The translations under genes were made by a program, and so were the position numbers. Positions 36,301-44,220 of a DNA stretch of 64,000 bases are shown in pieces. Positions within the stretch are counted from its first letter, which is position 1, and every line of letters begins with the position of its first letter. Under the pieces are notes generated by a model. That model did not search any database. It was not told the origin of the DNA and was given only the letters and a program-made list of their open reading frames with translations. This stretch comes from Weeksellaceae bacterium (GTDB lineage: Bacteria; Bacteroidota; Bacteroidia; Flavobacteriales; Weeksellaceae): assembly GCA_019459455.1 (NCBI GenBank), contig JAIBEX010000009.1, forward strand, positions 496,001 to 560,000, read 5' to 3'.

Positions 36301-36431
36301 GCGCGGTCTATGAGCAGAAAGACCCTCTGGTGATTTACAAGCAGGAATCGTTCTATCTCTTCAGCGATATGGTTGATAAAGTGAATAAGGAAACGATATC
36401 CTTTCTCTATAAAGGGGAAATTCCTCAATAA
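33360..36431 (+). CDS. secA: Preprotein translocase ATPase SecA
   Basis: 1023 residues, longer than the 901 of E. coli SecA. It drives secretory proteins through SecYEG. The first nucleotide-binding domain has [14 protein letters not shown] and [20 protein letters not shown]. An insertion follows (about residues 325-430, [20 protein letters not shown] to [14 protein letters not shown]), of the kind known in Bacteroidota SecA. The second domain has [13 protein letters not shown] and [14 protein letters not shown]. The protein ends at [10 protein letters not shown] without the basic linker and C-terminal CPCGSGKKYKxC zinc finger of E. coli SecA. A strong terminator follows. Confidence 0.97.
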   Translation: MSFLNKVLKGFLGDKNLSDLKEVKKVVSKIKAVEGNVQQLSDDALRGKTAEFREKIKEATANITSQITQTREQIQNSTDIDEKEALFTKIDTLNKEAYQVEEKVLGEILPEAFALVKETAKRWAENGEIRVTATDWDRELAATKDFVEIQGDQAVWKNRWNAHGTEVIWDMVHYDTQFIGGVVLHSGKIAEMATGEGKTLVGTLPIYLNALPGRGVHVVTVNDYLAKRDSAWMGPLYQFHELSIDCIDNHQPNSDGRRKAYNSNITYGTNNEFGFDYLRDNMVASPDELVQGELNFAIVDEVDSVLVDDARTPLIISGPVPQGDRQEFDVLKPSVDRIVAVQKQTVTQIFNEAKKLIAAGNTKEGGFKLLQAYRGLPKTRQLIKFLSESGNKALLQKVEGQYMQDNNRDMPIVDKDLYFVIDEKNNQIDLTDKGVEYMSQGNDDKDFFVLQDIATEIAELEVKNLTKEEEFAAREELFRDFAVKSERVHTMNQLLKAYTLFEKDDEYVVIDGEVKIVDEQTGRIMEGRRYSDGLHQAIEAKENVKIEAATQTFATVTLQNYFRMYNKLAGMTGTAETEAGELWQIYKLDVVVIPTNRPIVRDDRQDLVFKTNREKYNAVIEEIERLTAAGRPILVGTTSVEISQLLSKALQLRKIQHQVLNAKLHKKEAEIVSEAGRPGQVTIATNMAGRGTDIKLREGVKEAGGLAIIGTERHDSRRVDRQLRGRAGRQGDPGSSQFYVSLEDNLMRLFGSERIAKMMDRMGHKEGEVIQHSMISKSIERAQKKVEENNFGIRKRLLEYDDVMNKQRDVIYKRRKNALFGDHLKYDISNMIYDVSHSVVSKTKAEGDFKVFEFEIIKNFTMEAPVSEADFKNKSVADLTEVVYRAAQEDYSKRLALMREKSFPIIENVFTNQGSMFKMIQVPFTDGIKTMTIVTDLQKAYDTKCQSLVDDFEKNITLSIIDENWKHHLREMDDLRRSSQGAVYEQKDPLVIYKQESFYLFSDMVDKVNKETISFLYKGEIPQ

Positions 36432-36450
36432 AAAGGTAGTAATATCTTTG

Positions 36451-36486
36451 AAAATACGGCGGAAATTTTCCGCCGTATTTTTTATG
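36451..36486 (+). terminator. Strong terminator of secA
   Basis: AAAATACGGCGGAAA (36451-36465) pairs with TTTCCGCCGTATTTT (36467-36481) and is followed by more T, about 20 bases after the secA stop. Confidence 0.85.
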
Positions 36487-36523
36487 GTCTTTTATTTGGG
36501 CTATTTCCAAAATTTGTTGTCTA

Positions 36524-36541
36524 AAACACCGCGGGGTGTTT
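36524..36541 (+). terminator. Second hairpin ahead of the ROK kinase gene
   Basis: AAACACC/GGTGTTT with loop GCGG, followed by ATTTTTC. It could back up the secA terminator or lie in the kinase gene's 5' leader. It ends 35 bases before the start codon. Confidence 0.45.
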
Positions 36542-36576
36542 ATTTTTCACTAATTTTAAGTCCCAATTTTTAAAAC

Positions 36577-37545
36577 ATGGCATTAATAGATTTGTCCAGG
36601 CAGGTTGCTTTAGGAATAGACATCGGCGGAACCAACACCAAATTCGGTTTGGTTAACCACCGTGGTGAAATCCTTGCGAAAGGCGCAATGAAAACAGATA
36701 TACACGAAACGGTAGAAGGTTTCATTGATGAACTTTATCAAAACGTCCAACCGTTGATTGAGGACCACTGTGCCGACAAACTTTTTGAGGGAATTGGGGT
36801 AGGAGCTCCTAATGCTAACTACTATACAGGAACAATAGAACAGGCTCCAAACCTGAACTGGAAAGGAATCGTTCCGTTCGCGGCACTCATGGAAGAGAAA
36901 TTCGGGAAGCCCTGCAAAATGACCAATGATGCCAATGCCGCTGCGCTTGGAGAGATGATGTACGGCGCCGCCCGCGGCATGAAGGATTTCATCATGATCA
37001 CATTGGGAACCGGTGTCGGAAGCGGCATCGTTTGCGGCGGAAGGCTGGTTTATGGACACGATGGCTTTGCGGGAGAATTGGGACACGCCATAGTGAAGCC
37101 CGGTGGCCGGAAACACTGGAGTACGGGTTCAGAGGGTAGCCTGGAAGCCTATGCTTCCGCAACGGGAATAGCCATCACTGCAAAAAAAATGCGGGCGGAA
37201 TTCCCGGAATCTATGCTCAATGAATATGCAGAAGAAGAAATAAATTCAAAAACAGTACACGAATGCGCATTGAAGGGTGATCCGACTGCAATCGAGGTCT
37301 TCCGTTACACCGGACAGAAACTGGGAGAAGCGCTGGCGAATTTCGTCATGTTTTCATCGCCTGAGGCCATTCTGCTCTTTGGTGGAGTAATACGGGCCGG
37401 AGACTTTATACTGAAACCTACCAAACTGCATATGGAACGTAACCTGCTGCCGATTTTCCGCAACAAGGTTAAACTCGTCTTCAGCGAACTGAACGAAGCC
37501 GATGCGGCAATCCTGGGCGCTAGTGCCCTGGTTTGGGAAAAATAA
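36577..37545 (+). CDS. ROK family sugar kinase (glucokinase-like), zinc cysteines absent
   Basis: 322 residues. The phosphate-binding N-terminus is ALGIDIGGTNTKFGLV, the catalytic region NDANAAALGEMMYGAA and TLGTGVGSGIV. ROK kinases phosphorylate glucose or other hexoses; repressor members have an N-terminal helix-turn-helix, absent here, so this is an enzyme. The usual ROK zinc site is a His (here His170 in GELGHAIV) plus CxCGxxGC. The equivalent run here is residues 181-188, WSTGSEGS, with all three cysteines replaced, while LEAYASATG after it is conserved. Substrate not certain. Confidence 0.88.
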   Translation: MALIDLSRQVALGIDIGGTNTKFGLVNHRGEILAKGAMKTDIHETVEGFIDELYQNVQPLIEDHCADKLFEGIGVGAPNANYYTGTIEQAPNLNWKGIVPFAALMEEKFGKPCKMTNDANAAALGEMMYGAARGMKDFIMITLGTGVGSGIVCGGRLVYGHDGFAGELGHAIVKPGGRKHWSTGSEGSLEAYASATGIAITAKKMRAEFPESMLNEYAEEEINSKTVHECALKGDPTAIEVFRYTGQKLGEALANFVMFSSPEAILLFGGVIRAGDFILKPTKLHMERNLLPIFRNKVKLVFSELNEADAAILGASALVWEK

Positions 37546-37582
37546 CGGACCACTGGGTATCGCGGGATAATCATCTTTAATC

Positions 37583-38236
37583 ATGAAAAAGTTTTTACTA
37601 CTTTTGGTCAGTTTTGCAATCATTTCCTGCAATGGGCAGGAGAGTAAAAGCGTTTCTAAACCTATTAAGAAAATGAACAACAATAAAAATTTAGAGCAAC
37701 TTGTATTTGGTGGCGGATGTTTCTGGTGTGTGGAAAGCTGTTTCAATATGCTTAAAGGCGTGGAATCTGCAGTTTCCGGCTACTCGGGAGGGCATAAAGC
37801 CAATCCCACCTACGAGGAGGTGTGCACAGGTGAGACCGGCCATGCTGAAGTGGTACAGATCAATTACGACCCAAATATCATATCGTACGAACAGCTGATG
37901 GAAGTTTTCTTCTTTTTGCACGATCCGACACAGCTTAACCGTCAGGGGAACGACATCGGGACCCAGTATCGTTCCGTCATTTTTTATAAGGATGAAGAAG
38001 AAAAAGGAAAAGCACATGCCGCGATCCAACTTTCAGAAAGTTCCGGCAAATGGAATGGAAAGTATGTTACAGAGCTTACCGAACTGAAAAAATTCTGGCC
38101 GGCCGAGAGCTATCATCAGGGATATTACAATCAGAATCCCAATCAGCCCTACTGTTCAGCGGTGGTTGGCCCGAAGATCCAGAAATTCAAGAAATATTTC
38201 GGTGAAAAGGGATGGCTGGAAACCGGAGCGGAATAA
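37583..38236 (+). CDS. msrA: Peptide-methionine (S)-S-oxide reductase, lipoprotein form
   Basis: 217 residues. An N-terminal lipoprotein signal (LVSFAIISCNGQ) suggests an envelope-anchored enzyme; most MsrA are cytoplasmic. The catalytic motif is GGGCFWCVE, with the nucleophilic Cys in GCFW, followed by VSGYSGGHKANPTYEEVCTGETGHAEVV, HDPTQLNRQGNDIGTQYRS and ESYHQGYYNQN. A Cys near the C-terminus (NQPYCSAVV) can serve as resolving cysteine. It reduces S-form methionine sulfoxide in damaged proteins. Thirty-seven bases after the ROK gene, so read-through is possible. Confidence 0.93.
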   Translation: MKKFLLLLVSFAIISCNGQESKSVSKPIKKMNNNKNLEQLVFGGGCFWCVESCFNMLKGVESAVSGYSGGHKANPTYEEVCTGETGHAEVVQINYDPNIISYEQLMEVFFFLHDPTQLNRQGNDIGTQYRSVIFYKDEEEKGKAHAAIQLSESSGKWNGKYVTELTELKKFWPAESYHQGYYNQNPNQPYCSAVVGPKIQKFKKYFGEKGWLETGAE

Positions 38237-38263
38237 TACAAGCGGAGATTAGTCTTCGCTTTT

Positions 38264-38713
38264 TTATCTCCTCACCATCTCCGTATGCGGAATATCGTCT
38301 TCCAGATATTTTTTGCCGGTATCTGCAAAGCCAAATTCATCATAAAATTTCAGGAGATAATCCTGTGCGGAAATACGGATTTCGGCTGTGCGGAAACGCG
38401 CCTCAACGGTATTGATGGCAAATCTCATCAGCACTTTTCCAAGTTTTAGATTCCGGAATTTTGGAGCAGTCAGTACCCTTCCGATTGAGGCCTCAGGATA
38501 TTTTATGCCTGGGTTGAAAATCCTGCAGTACGCGATCACTTCTCCGTTTTTCTCGGCCCAAAGATGAACGGCCTGTTGGTCATATCCGTCCAGGTCAGGA
38601 TAAGGGCATTGCTGTTCCACCACAAAGACCTCAATTCTTACGCTGGCAATAGCGTAGAGTTCATCAGTTGTAAGTTCACGGAAAGTCTTTACTTTCCAAA
38701 CCACTTCATTCAT
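38264..38713 (-). CDS. elaA: GNAT family acetyltransferase, ElaA type
   Basis: 149 residues. ElaA-family motifs include ELYAIASVRIEVFVVEQQCPYPDLDGYD, GRVLTAPKFRNLKLGKVLMRFA (the acetyl-CoA pyrophosphate loop region) and LLKFYDEFGFADTGKKYLEDDIPHTEMVR. The acceptor is unknown. The ATG at 38713 overlaps the last 8 bases of engB, which ends at 38706, so the two genes form a translationally coupled pair. Confidence 0.9.
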   Translation of the reverse strand: MNEVVWKVKTFRELTTDELYAIASVRIEVFVVEQQCPYPDLDGYDQQAVHLWAEKNGEVIAYCRIFNPGIKYPEASIGRVLTAPKFRNLKLGKVLMRFAINTVEARFRTAEIRISAQDYLLKFYDEFGFADTGKKYLEDDIPHTEMVRR

Positions 38714-39329
38714 CAAAACGGATTTTGTTTTTCTTTAGAAGATCGTTGGTCTTGGAAATGTTTTTCAGAATTTCGGCGCAGCCTTCTTTTTTCTCAGCCG
38801 AGGTGATGTACATAGGCGGCAGTTCTTCCCAGAACTCCAGCATTTTCGCCTTATAGTCCTCAACATTTTTTATTACGGTATTTGGCTTCAGTTTGTCTGC
38901 TTTCGTAAACACTACGGAGAAGGGAACCGCACTTTCGCCACACCATTCCATGAATTCAAGGTCGATTTGCTGGGGGGTATGCCGCGAATCGATCAGTACG
39001 AAAAGGTTCACCAGATTCTTACGGTTCAGGATATAGTTGGTGTTCAGTTTTTCGAAATCCTTCCGCATGACTTTAGAAACGCGCGCATAACCGTAACCCG
39101 GCAAATCGGTAAGGTACCATTCTTCGTTCACTACAAAATGATTGATGAGCTGTGTTTTACCAGGGGTTTGCGAAGTTTTTGCCAAGTCCTTGTGGTTCAT
39201 CATCGCATTGATCAGTGAAGATTTTCCAACATTGGAACGCCCGATGAAGGCGTACTCCGGCATAGTCGGCTCAGGGCAGTCCTGCCACCTCTGTGAACTT
39301 TTTAAGAATTCAACGGTTTTGATTATCAT
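38706..39329 (-). CDS. engB: Ribosome biogenesis GTPase EngB (YihA/YsxC)
   Basis: 207 residues. Essential GTPase for large ribosomal subunit assembly. G1 is FIGRSNVGKSSLINAM, G3 LTDLPGYGYA, G4 VFTKADKL, and the switch region TSQTPGKTQLINHF is typical. The start MIIKTVEFLKSS matches the family. It is followed by elaA with an 8-base overlap, and separated from the alpha/beta hydrolase gene by a terminator. Confidence 0.96.
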   Translation of the reverse strand: MIIKTVEFLKSSQRWQDCPEPTMPEYAFIGRSNVGKSSLINAMMNHKDLAKTSQTPGKTQLINHFVVNEEWYLTDLPGYGYARVSKVMRKDFEKLNTNYILNRKNLVNLFVLIDSRHTPQQIDLEFMEWCGESAVPFSVVFTKADKLKPNTVIKNVEDYKAKMLEFWEELPPMYITSAEKKEGCAEILKNISKTNDLLKKNKIRFDE

Positions 39330-39340
39330 ATCTTAAATTT

Positions 39341-39369
39341 AAAAAAAATTGGAAGTTCCTCACTTCCAA
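39341..39369 (-). terminator. Rho-independent terminator of the alpha/beta hydrolase gene
   Basis: On the minus strand TTGGAAGT/ACTTCCAA (arms 39369-39362 and 39356-39349, loop of five) followed by eight T. It lies 15 bases after the hydrolase stop and just before engB. Confidence 0.8.
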
Positions 39370-39384
39370 ATTCACTGCTTTACT

Positions 39385-40146
39385 TTAGTCCCTGCTTTTC
39401 AGCCAGTCATAAAGGATTTCGTTAAAGGTGTCTGGTTTTTCCATCATGGCTGCATGTCCACACCGGTCAATCCAGAAGAGGTCGGAATCGGGAATCAGTT
39501 TGTCCAGTTCAGTGGCCACTTCAGGCGGAGTTACATTGTCCTGTTTACCCCAGATGATGCAGGTAGGCGTTTTAATCTTATGAAGTTCAGGTTCCATATT
39601 GTGCTTAATGGCACTTCTGGCAAGCATTACGGTCTTAATGCCTTTGCTGCGGTCGTTCACCACAGAGAAGACTTCGTCCACCAGCGATTCTGTAGCTACC
39701 TTAGGGTCAAAAAACACCTCTTCAGCTTTTTTGCGGATGTAATCCCGGTCATTTTTTCTCGGGAAGCTGTCGCCGAATGTCCTTTCGTAGAGGCCTGAGC
39801 TGCCGGTCAATACCAGGTATTTTACCAAATCCGGACGGGAAAGGGTCAGTATCAGCCCTACATGTCCTCCCATTGAATTTCCCACGACAATCGCAGGTTC
39901 GCCCACTTCTTCCTCGATGAATTTTGCTACAAATTTGGCAAGACTGGACAGGTTCGTATTTAGAATCGGTAAATCGTATATCGGAAGATGGGGGAAGTAG
40001 ACTTTATATCCTCTCTCTGAAAAAAATTCTATCAGTTTTGTAAAATTGCTCAGACCACCCATAAGCCCCTGCAGGAGCACTATCGGTCGACCTTCTCCTT
40101 CCTGAATGAAAGTGAATTTTTTCTGTTTTTTAGTTTTAAAAATCAT
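39385..40146 (-). CDS. Alpha/beta-fold hydrolase
   Basis: 253 residues. The nucleophile elbow is VVGNSMGGHVG, the acid is probably in IWGKQDNVTPPEVA, and the histidine in IDRCGHAAMMEKPD. The oxyanion region is VLLQGLMGGLSNF, an HGxxG-like variant with Gln replacing His. No signal peptide. The family is broad (esterases, C-C hydrolases, lactonases), so the substrate cannot be named. It is divergent from mraZ, with a 262-base gap that holds promoters for both. Confidence 0.85.
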   Translation of the reverse strand: MIFKTKKQKKFTFIQEGEGRPIVLLQGLMGGLSNFTKLIEFFSERGYKVYFPHLPIYDLPILNTNLSSLAKFVAKFIEEEVGEPAIVVGNSMGGHVGLILTLSRPDLVKYLVLTGSSGLYERTFGDSFPRKNDRDYIRKKAEEVFFDPKVATESLVDEVFSVVNDRSKGIKTVMLARSAIKHNMEPELHKIKTPTCIIWGKQDNVTPPEVATELDKLIPDSDLFWIDRCGHAAMMEKPDTFNEILYDWLKSRD

Positions 40147-40165
40147 AGATTTTAATCAATCCCTG

Positions 40166-40173
40166 CAAAATTA
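40166..40173 (-). promoter_or_regulatory. Predicted -7 element of the alpha/beta hydrolase gene
   Basis: On the minus strand TAATTTTG matches TAnnTTTG, 19 bases before the start codon at 40146. Confidence 0.5.
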
Positions 40174-40358
40174 CAAATTCCGTCTCTTGAAAGTCGTAAT
40201 GACTTAATATTTTATAAAAATAATCTTTTATTCTGAAATTCAGAGGATCTGCTTTAAATTTTTCATCGGGAAAAATCGCTTGTTTCAACTTGTTTGGACT
40301 CAATAACTTACCGCTATTTTCTACTCACAGTCAAAAGTTATGCACATTGAGTTAAAAA

Positions 40359-40374
40359 GTGGGAAAAAGTGGGA
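40359..40374 (+). promoter_or_regulatory. Probable MraZ operator
   Basis: Two direct GTGGGA boxes (40359-40364 and 40369-40374) exactly 10 bases apart, each preceded by AAA. In E. coli, MraZ binds repeated TGGGN boxes with this spacing at its own promoter. The boxes lie upstream of the -7 element and next to where the -33 region should be, so binding could block the promoter of the whole cluster. Confidence 0.75.
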
Positions 40375-40393
40375 GGTTTTAGAAATAAATATA

Positions 40394-40401
40394 TAAATTT
40401 G
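40394..40401 (+). promoter_or_regulatory. Predicted -7 element of the dcw cluster
   Basis: TAAATTTG matches TAnnTTTG and ends 6 bases before the mraZ ATG at 40408, implying a very short leader. Confidence 0.55.
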
Positions 40402-40407
40402 TCCCAA

Positions 40408-40875
40408 ATGAGGAATTTCATTGGTACATACGAATGCAAAATAGACGACAAGGGTCGCCTGAAGCTGCCTGCATCTCTTGCGAAACAGATGGAGAACTTT
40501 GGTGGTGATTCCTTTGTGGTAAAGCGTTCCGTATTCCAGCCGTGCCTGGAGGTTTATCCTATGAAAGGCTGGGAAAAACTCATGGAAAAAATCAACAGAC
40601 TGAACCGATTCCAAAAGAAGAATGCAGACTTTATAAGGAGTTTTACCGCCGGATTGAAGACCGTAGAGCCGGATACCGCGGGAAGGCTGCAGATTTCCAA
40701 AGACTTGACGCTGTTTGCAGACCTGAGGAAAGACATTGTGATTACAAGTGCCGGTGAACTTTTTGAGATCTGGGACAAGGCTGCCTATGAAAAGGTCATT
40801 ATGACTTCCGAAATAGATTTCGCCAAACTTGCCGAAGAGGTGATGGGCGAAATCAGTTTTGATGATGAAATTTAA
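40408..40875 (+). CDS. mraZ: MraZ transcriptional regulator of the division/cell-wall cluster
   Basis: 155 residues from the ATG at 40408; an upstream in-frame GTG would begin inside the operator. Two AbrB-like swapped-hairpin modules are visible: IGTYECKIDDKGRLKLPASL and VEPDTAGRLQISKDL, matching the DxxGR signatures. MraZ forms a ring that binds repeats near its own promoter and controls the dcw cluster. It is the first gene of the cluster and is followed by rsmH after 28 bases. Confidence 0.95.
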   Translation: MRNFIGTYECKIDDKGRLKLPASLAKQMENFGGDSFVVKRSVFQPCLEVYPMKGWEKLMEKINRLNRFQKKNADFIRSFTAGLKTVEPDTAGRLQISKDLTLFADLRKDIVITSAGELFEIWDKAAYEKVIMTSEIDFAKLAEEVMGEISFDDEI

Positions 40876-40903
40876 CATCAGAATTTAATCTTTACACAAA
40901 AAC

Positions 40904-41797
40904 ATGTATCACAATCCCGTCCTTCTTAAACAGAGCGTAGATGATCTGGTCACCGATCCGGACGGTATTTATGTGGACTGTACTTTCGGTGGTGGGGGCC
41001 ACTCCCGCGAAATTCTTGAAAGGCTCTCCCCCAAAGGCAGGCTTTTCGGATTTGACCAGGATCTGGACGCGCTTAAGAACAATTTGACCGACGACCGGTT
41101 TACCCTCGTAAACCAAAATTTCAGGTTTCTGGAAAATTCACTCTTGATGTACGGAATTACGCAGGTTGACGGTGTACTGGCAGATTTGGGCGTGTCATCG
41201 CATCAGTTTGATGAGGCTGGACGCGGTTTTTCAACACGCAGCAATGCCCCTCTGGATATGAGGATGAATGTGATGCAGCATCTGGACGCAAAGGCCGTGA
41301 TCAATGATTATGAAGAAGAACAGCTGGCTGATATCTTTTACTACTACGGCGAACTCCGCGAGGCCCGTAAGCTGGCCCGTGAAATTGTTCATCATCGGAA
41401 AATAAAAAGAATTGAAACAACGGAAGACTTGAAGAAGCTCTTCAGTTATATACCGCAGTTCAAGCAGAATAAATTTTTTGCACAGGTGTTCCAGGCGGTA
41501 AGGATTGAAGTGAACCAGGAACTTGAAGTACTGAAAGACATGCTTCAGCAGGCTTATAAGATACTGAAACCGGGCGGAAGGCTGGTCGTGATTTCTTACC
41601 ACTCACTTGAAGACCGTCTGGTGAAAAGGTTTCTTAAAAACGGCATGTTTGAAGGAGAACCGCAAAGAGACATATACGGGAATTATCAGAAGACATTTGA
41701 ACTGATTAAAAGTAAGGCTACCGTTCCCGACGAAGCTGAAGTGGAAGGGAATTCCCGCGCCAGAAGTGCGAAAATGAGAACAGGAATAAAAATCTGA
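40904..41797 (+). CDS. rsmH: 16S rRNA (cytosine-N4)-methyltransferase RsmH
   Basis: 297 residues. Methylates N4 of C1402 in 16S rRNA (E. coli numbering). The SAM-binding motif is VDCTFGGGGHSREIL, then GVLADLGVSSHQFDEAGRGFSTRSNAPLDMRM and the late RLVVISYHSLEDRLVKRFL, all diagnostic. Second gene of the cluster, as in most bacteria. Confidence 0.97.
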   Translation: MYHNPVLLKQSVDDLVTDPDGIYVDCTFGGGGHSREILERLSPKGRLFGFDQDLDALKNNLTDDRFTLVNQNFRFLENSLLMYGITQVDGVLADLGVSSHQFDEAGRGFSTRSNAPLDMRMNVMQHLDAKAVINDYEEEQLADIFYYYGELREARKLAREIVHHRKIKRIETTEDLKKLFSYIPQFKQNKFFAQVFQAVRIEVNQELEVLKDMLQQAYKILKPGGRLVVISYHSLEDRLVKRFLKNGMFEGEPQRDIYGNYQKTFELIKSKATVPDEAEVEGNSRARSAKMRTGIKI

Positions 41798-41826
41798 GTT
41801 GGATAACTCAGTCAGGTGAAGATACA

Positions 41827-42192
41827 TTGGCAAAAAGAACGACATATAAACCACAGAAGAAACTGACTTTTATAGACATTATAAAGGGAAATTTTCTGAA
41901 CAGGGACGAAATAAAGACCCACTACCGGTATTTCCTGCTTCTTTTCGTGCTGATGATGGTCATGATTTACAGCAACCACCTTGTAAACCAGAAAATAGAG
42001 GTTGTAAACGAACTTAAAGAACAGACAGAAGAATACAAATCGAGGAATGCGTACGCGCAGAGCAGGCTCATCAAAGTAAAAATGGAGTCTGAACTGGGAA
42101 AGGAAATGATCCGGGATTCGCTGCTCCCTTTGGAAAGCCATCCTCATAAATTATTGATAAAACTGGACAGTACCGATGCAAAAGCAAAGTGA
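41827..42192 (+). CDS. ftsL: FtsL-like division protein
   Basis: 121 residues, a short bitopic protein. It has a basic cytoplasmic N-terminus, one membrane helix (about residues 34-52, YRYFLLLFVLMMVMIYSNH), and a periplasmic coiled-coil (VNELKEQTEEYKSRNAYAQSRL). Sequence similarity to FtsL is low, as usual, so the name rests on position between rsmH and ftsI plus topology. The start appears to be TTG at 41827, with AGGTGA upstream; no ATG gives a full helix. The 3' end overlaps ftsI by 17 bases. Confidence 0.8.
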   Translation: MAKRTTYKPQKKLTFIDIIKGNFLNRDEIKTHYRYFLLLFVLMMVMIYSNHLVNQKIEVVNELKEQTEEYKSRNAYAQSRLIKVKMESELGKEMIRDSLLPLESHPHKLLIKLDSTDAKAK

Positions 42193-44167
42193 TTTCGACA
42201 ACAAAAGACGTAAGACGTTAAGATGGGGCTACCTTTTTGCTTTGGTGGCGTTTCTTGTCTTTGTGCTTTTTCTTGCCCGGATTCTAATATTGCAGAACAC
42301 CAACGTTCAGGAAATCAAGCAGGATTACATCAGTAAGAATTACCGAGAGGCCAAACTGAAAGCTGCCCGAGGAAATCTGTACGCTTCAGACGGCTCGATC
42401 CTTGCCACCACGGTGATGAGGTACGACATCTACATCGATTTCAAGGTAATCAGAGATTCTGTTTACAGCAACAACATCGGGGCACTTACGGATTCACTCA
42501 ATGTGATGTTCGGGAAACCGAGGAGTATTTACCGCCAGAGGTTCGATGAGCAGCGGAGGAAGAAAAACCAGTATTATTCTCTCGCTAAAGGTCTTGATTT
42601 TGATGAATACGACCGCATACGCAAATTTCCCATTTTCAAAAGAGGCAAGAACAAAGGTGGTTTCATTGTAGACCGTAATTTCAAGCGGGAACTCGCCACT
42701 ACGGAAATAGGTGCCGGGACCATCGGTATGGACAACGGGCAGTATAAATCGGGGCTTGAAGCAGCATTTTCCAAATATCTTTCCGGAACTGATGGTACCC
42801 GACTGGAACAGCGGGTGAATTCAAGCCAATGGAAGCCTATAGATTTCTGGAGGGCCAAGGAACCCGTAGACGGACAGGATGTTTTCACCACACTGGACTT
42901 AAGGATTCAGGATATTGCCCATTCAGCGCTCGAAAAACAGTTGATTAAATTCAATGCACATCACGGAAGCGTCCTGGTTATGGAAGTGGCTACCGGTAAA
43001 GTTCGCGCGATGGTCAATTTGACCAGAACAGAACCCGAGGTTTATGTAGATACCTATAATTATATCCTGAAAGACGGAATTGAGCCCGGTTCCACCTTTA
43101 AAACCGTTTCACTTCTTGCCGCAATGGACGACGGCTTTATCGATGAAAAAACAACGGTCAATGTAGGCGGTGGCGTTTGGAATTACGCAGGACAGAGAAT
43201 TTCTGATGGGCACGGTGGCGGTACCTACGAGATAAGCGATGTGCTTGCAAAATCAAGTAATGTGGGCACAGCCAAGCTCATCACGCAACATTATGCGGAC
43301 AACCCACAGATATTCCTGAATCATTTGAAACGCTGGAAGATGTTTGATAAAATGGATATTGAACTTCCCGGAGTAACCAAACCTAAGATTGTAACCCCGG
43401 AAAACAAAAGATGGAATGCAGCCACCCTTGCTTCCATTTCTTACGGCTACTCTACCAACTTTAATCTGCTTCAGCTTACCACTTTCTATAATGGCGTAGC
43501 AAACAAAGGAAAGATGGTAAAACCACTGTTCATAGATAAGATCATGCAGGACGGAAAAGTCACCTATGAAGCGAAAGCGGAAGTGATGGTAAGTAAAATG
43601 GCGTCTAAAGAGGCCATTGAAATGATGACCTACGCACTTACAAAAGCAGTGGAAAAAGGAACAGCGCGAAGCATTTTTACCCCCAACCTGAAAATGGCGG
43701 GGAAAACAGGTACTGCCCGTTTCGAATACTGGCTTCCCGGACCTATGAAATACAGGGCCTCATTTGCAGGTTTTTATCCGGCAGATAAGCCGAAATACAC
43801 CTGCTATGTGATGGTAGACCAACCGGATGTGTCCAAAGGATTTTATGGTGGCCTCGTGTCGGCACCTGTTTTTAAAGAAATTGCCGGAAAGACCTTCCTG
43901 AAGACTCCACAGAACATAGAACAGTCCATGCTTGTAGACAGGAAAGTGGACCTGTCCAAAATGACTGCACCGAATGTAAAAGTAACAGTGACCAGGGGGC
44001 GCATGCCAAGCTTAGTAGGTTTGATAGGCAAAAATGTGATTCCGCAACTTGAAAATGCAGGTTACCGCGTGGATTATAAGGGAGTCGGCAAAATAAGGGA
44101 ACAGTTTCCGGAAGTGGGAACGGTCATCAGCAGGAACCAGCGGATTTATCTGAGTCTGCAGAATTAA
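42176..44167 (+). CDS. ftsI: Septal peptidoglycan transpeptidase FtsI (PBP3-like) with a C-terminal PASTA domain
   Basis: 663 residues. N-terminal membrane anchor (about residues 19-40), pedestal domain, then the class B transpeptidase: S-x-x-K at Ser306-Lys309 (PGSTFKT), S-x-N at residues 360-362 (KSSNVG) and KTG at 510-512 (AGKTGTARFEY). A PASTA-like domain follows (about 605-663, MPSLVGLIGKNVIPQLENAG), absent in E. coli FtsI but seen in Gram-positive SpoVD-type proteins and Bacteroidota. It cross-links septal peptidoglycan with FtsW. Confidence 0.94.
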   Translation: MQKQSDFDNKRRKTLRWGYLFALVAFLVFVLFLARILILQNTNVQEIKQDYISKNYREAKLKAARGNLYASDGSILATTVMRYDIYIDFKVIRDSVYSNNIGALTDSLNVMFGKPRSIYRQRFDEQRRKKNQYYSLAKGLDFDEYDRIRKFPIFKRGKNKGGFIVDRNFKRELATTEIGAGTIGMDNGQYKSGLEAAFSKYLSGTDGTRLEQRVNSSQWKPIDFWRAKEPVDGQDVFTTLDLRIQDIAHSALEKQLIKFNAHHGSVLVMEVATGKVRAMVNLTRTEPEVYVDTYNYILKDGIEPGSTFKTVSLLAAMDDGFIDEKTTVNVGGGVWNYAGQRISDGHGGGTYEISDVLAKSSNVGTAKLITQHYADNPQIFLNHLKRWKMFDKMDIELPGVTKPKIVTPENKRWNAATLASISYGYSTNFNLLQLTTFYNGVANKGKMVKPLFIDKIMQDGKVTYEAKAEVMVSKMASKEAIEMMTYALTKAVEKGTARSIFTPNLKMAGKTGTARFEYWLPGPMKYRASFAGFYPADKPKYTCYVMVDQPDVSKGFYGGLVSAPVFKEIAGKTFLKTPQNIEQSMLVDRKVDLSKMTAPNVKVTVTRGRMPSLVGLIGKNVIPQLENAGYRVDYKGVGKIREQFPEVGTVISRNQRIYLSLQN

Positions 44168-44220
44168 AAAAAGTAAAAAGTAGTATCTATATAAAGCCGC
44201 AAGCGGCAGACTTTGTTTAA

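Noticed and set aside
36443-36450. TATCTTTG box ahead of the ROK kinase gene.
   Set aside because: It lies upstream of the strong secA terminator, so a transcript starting there would end before the kinase gene. Probably a chance match.
40359-40374. GTGGGA boxes as the start of a CRISPR-like or tandem repeat array.
   Set aside because: Only two units with 10-base spacing; the position fits an MraZ operator.
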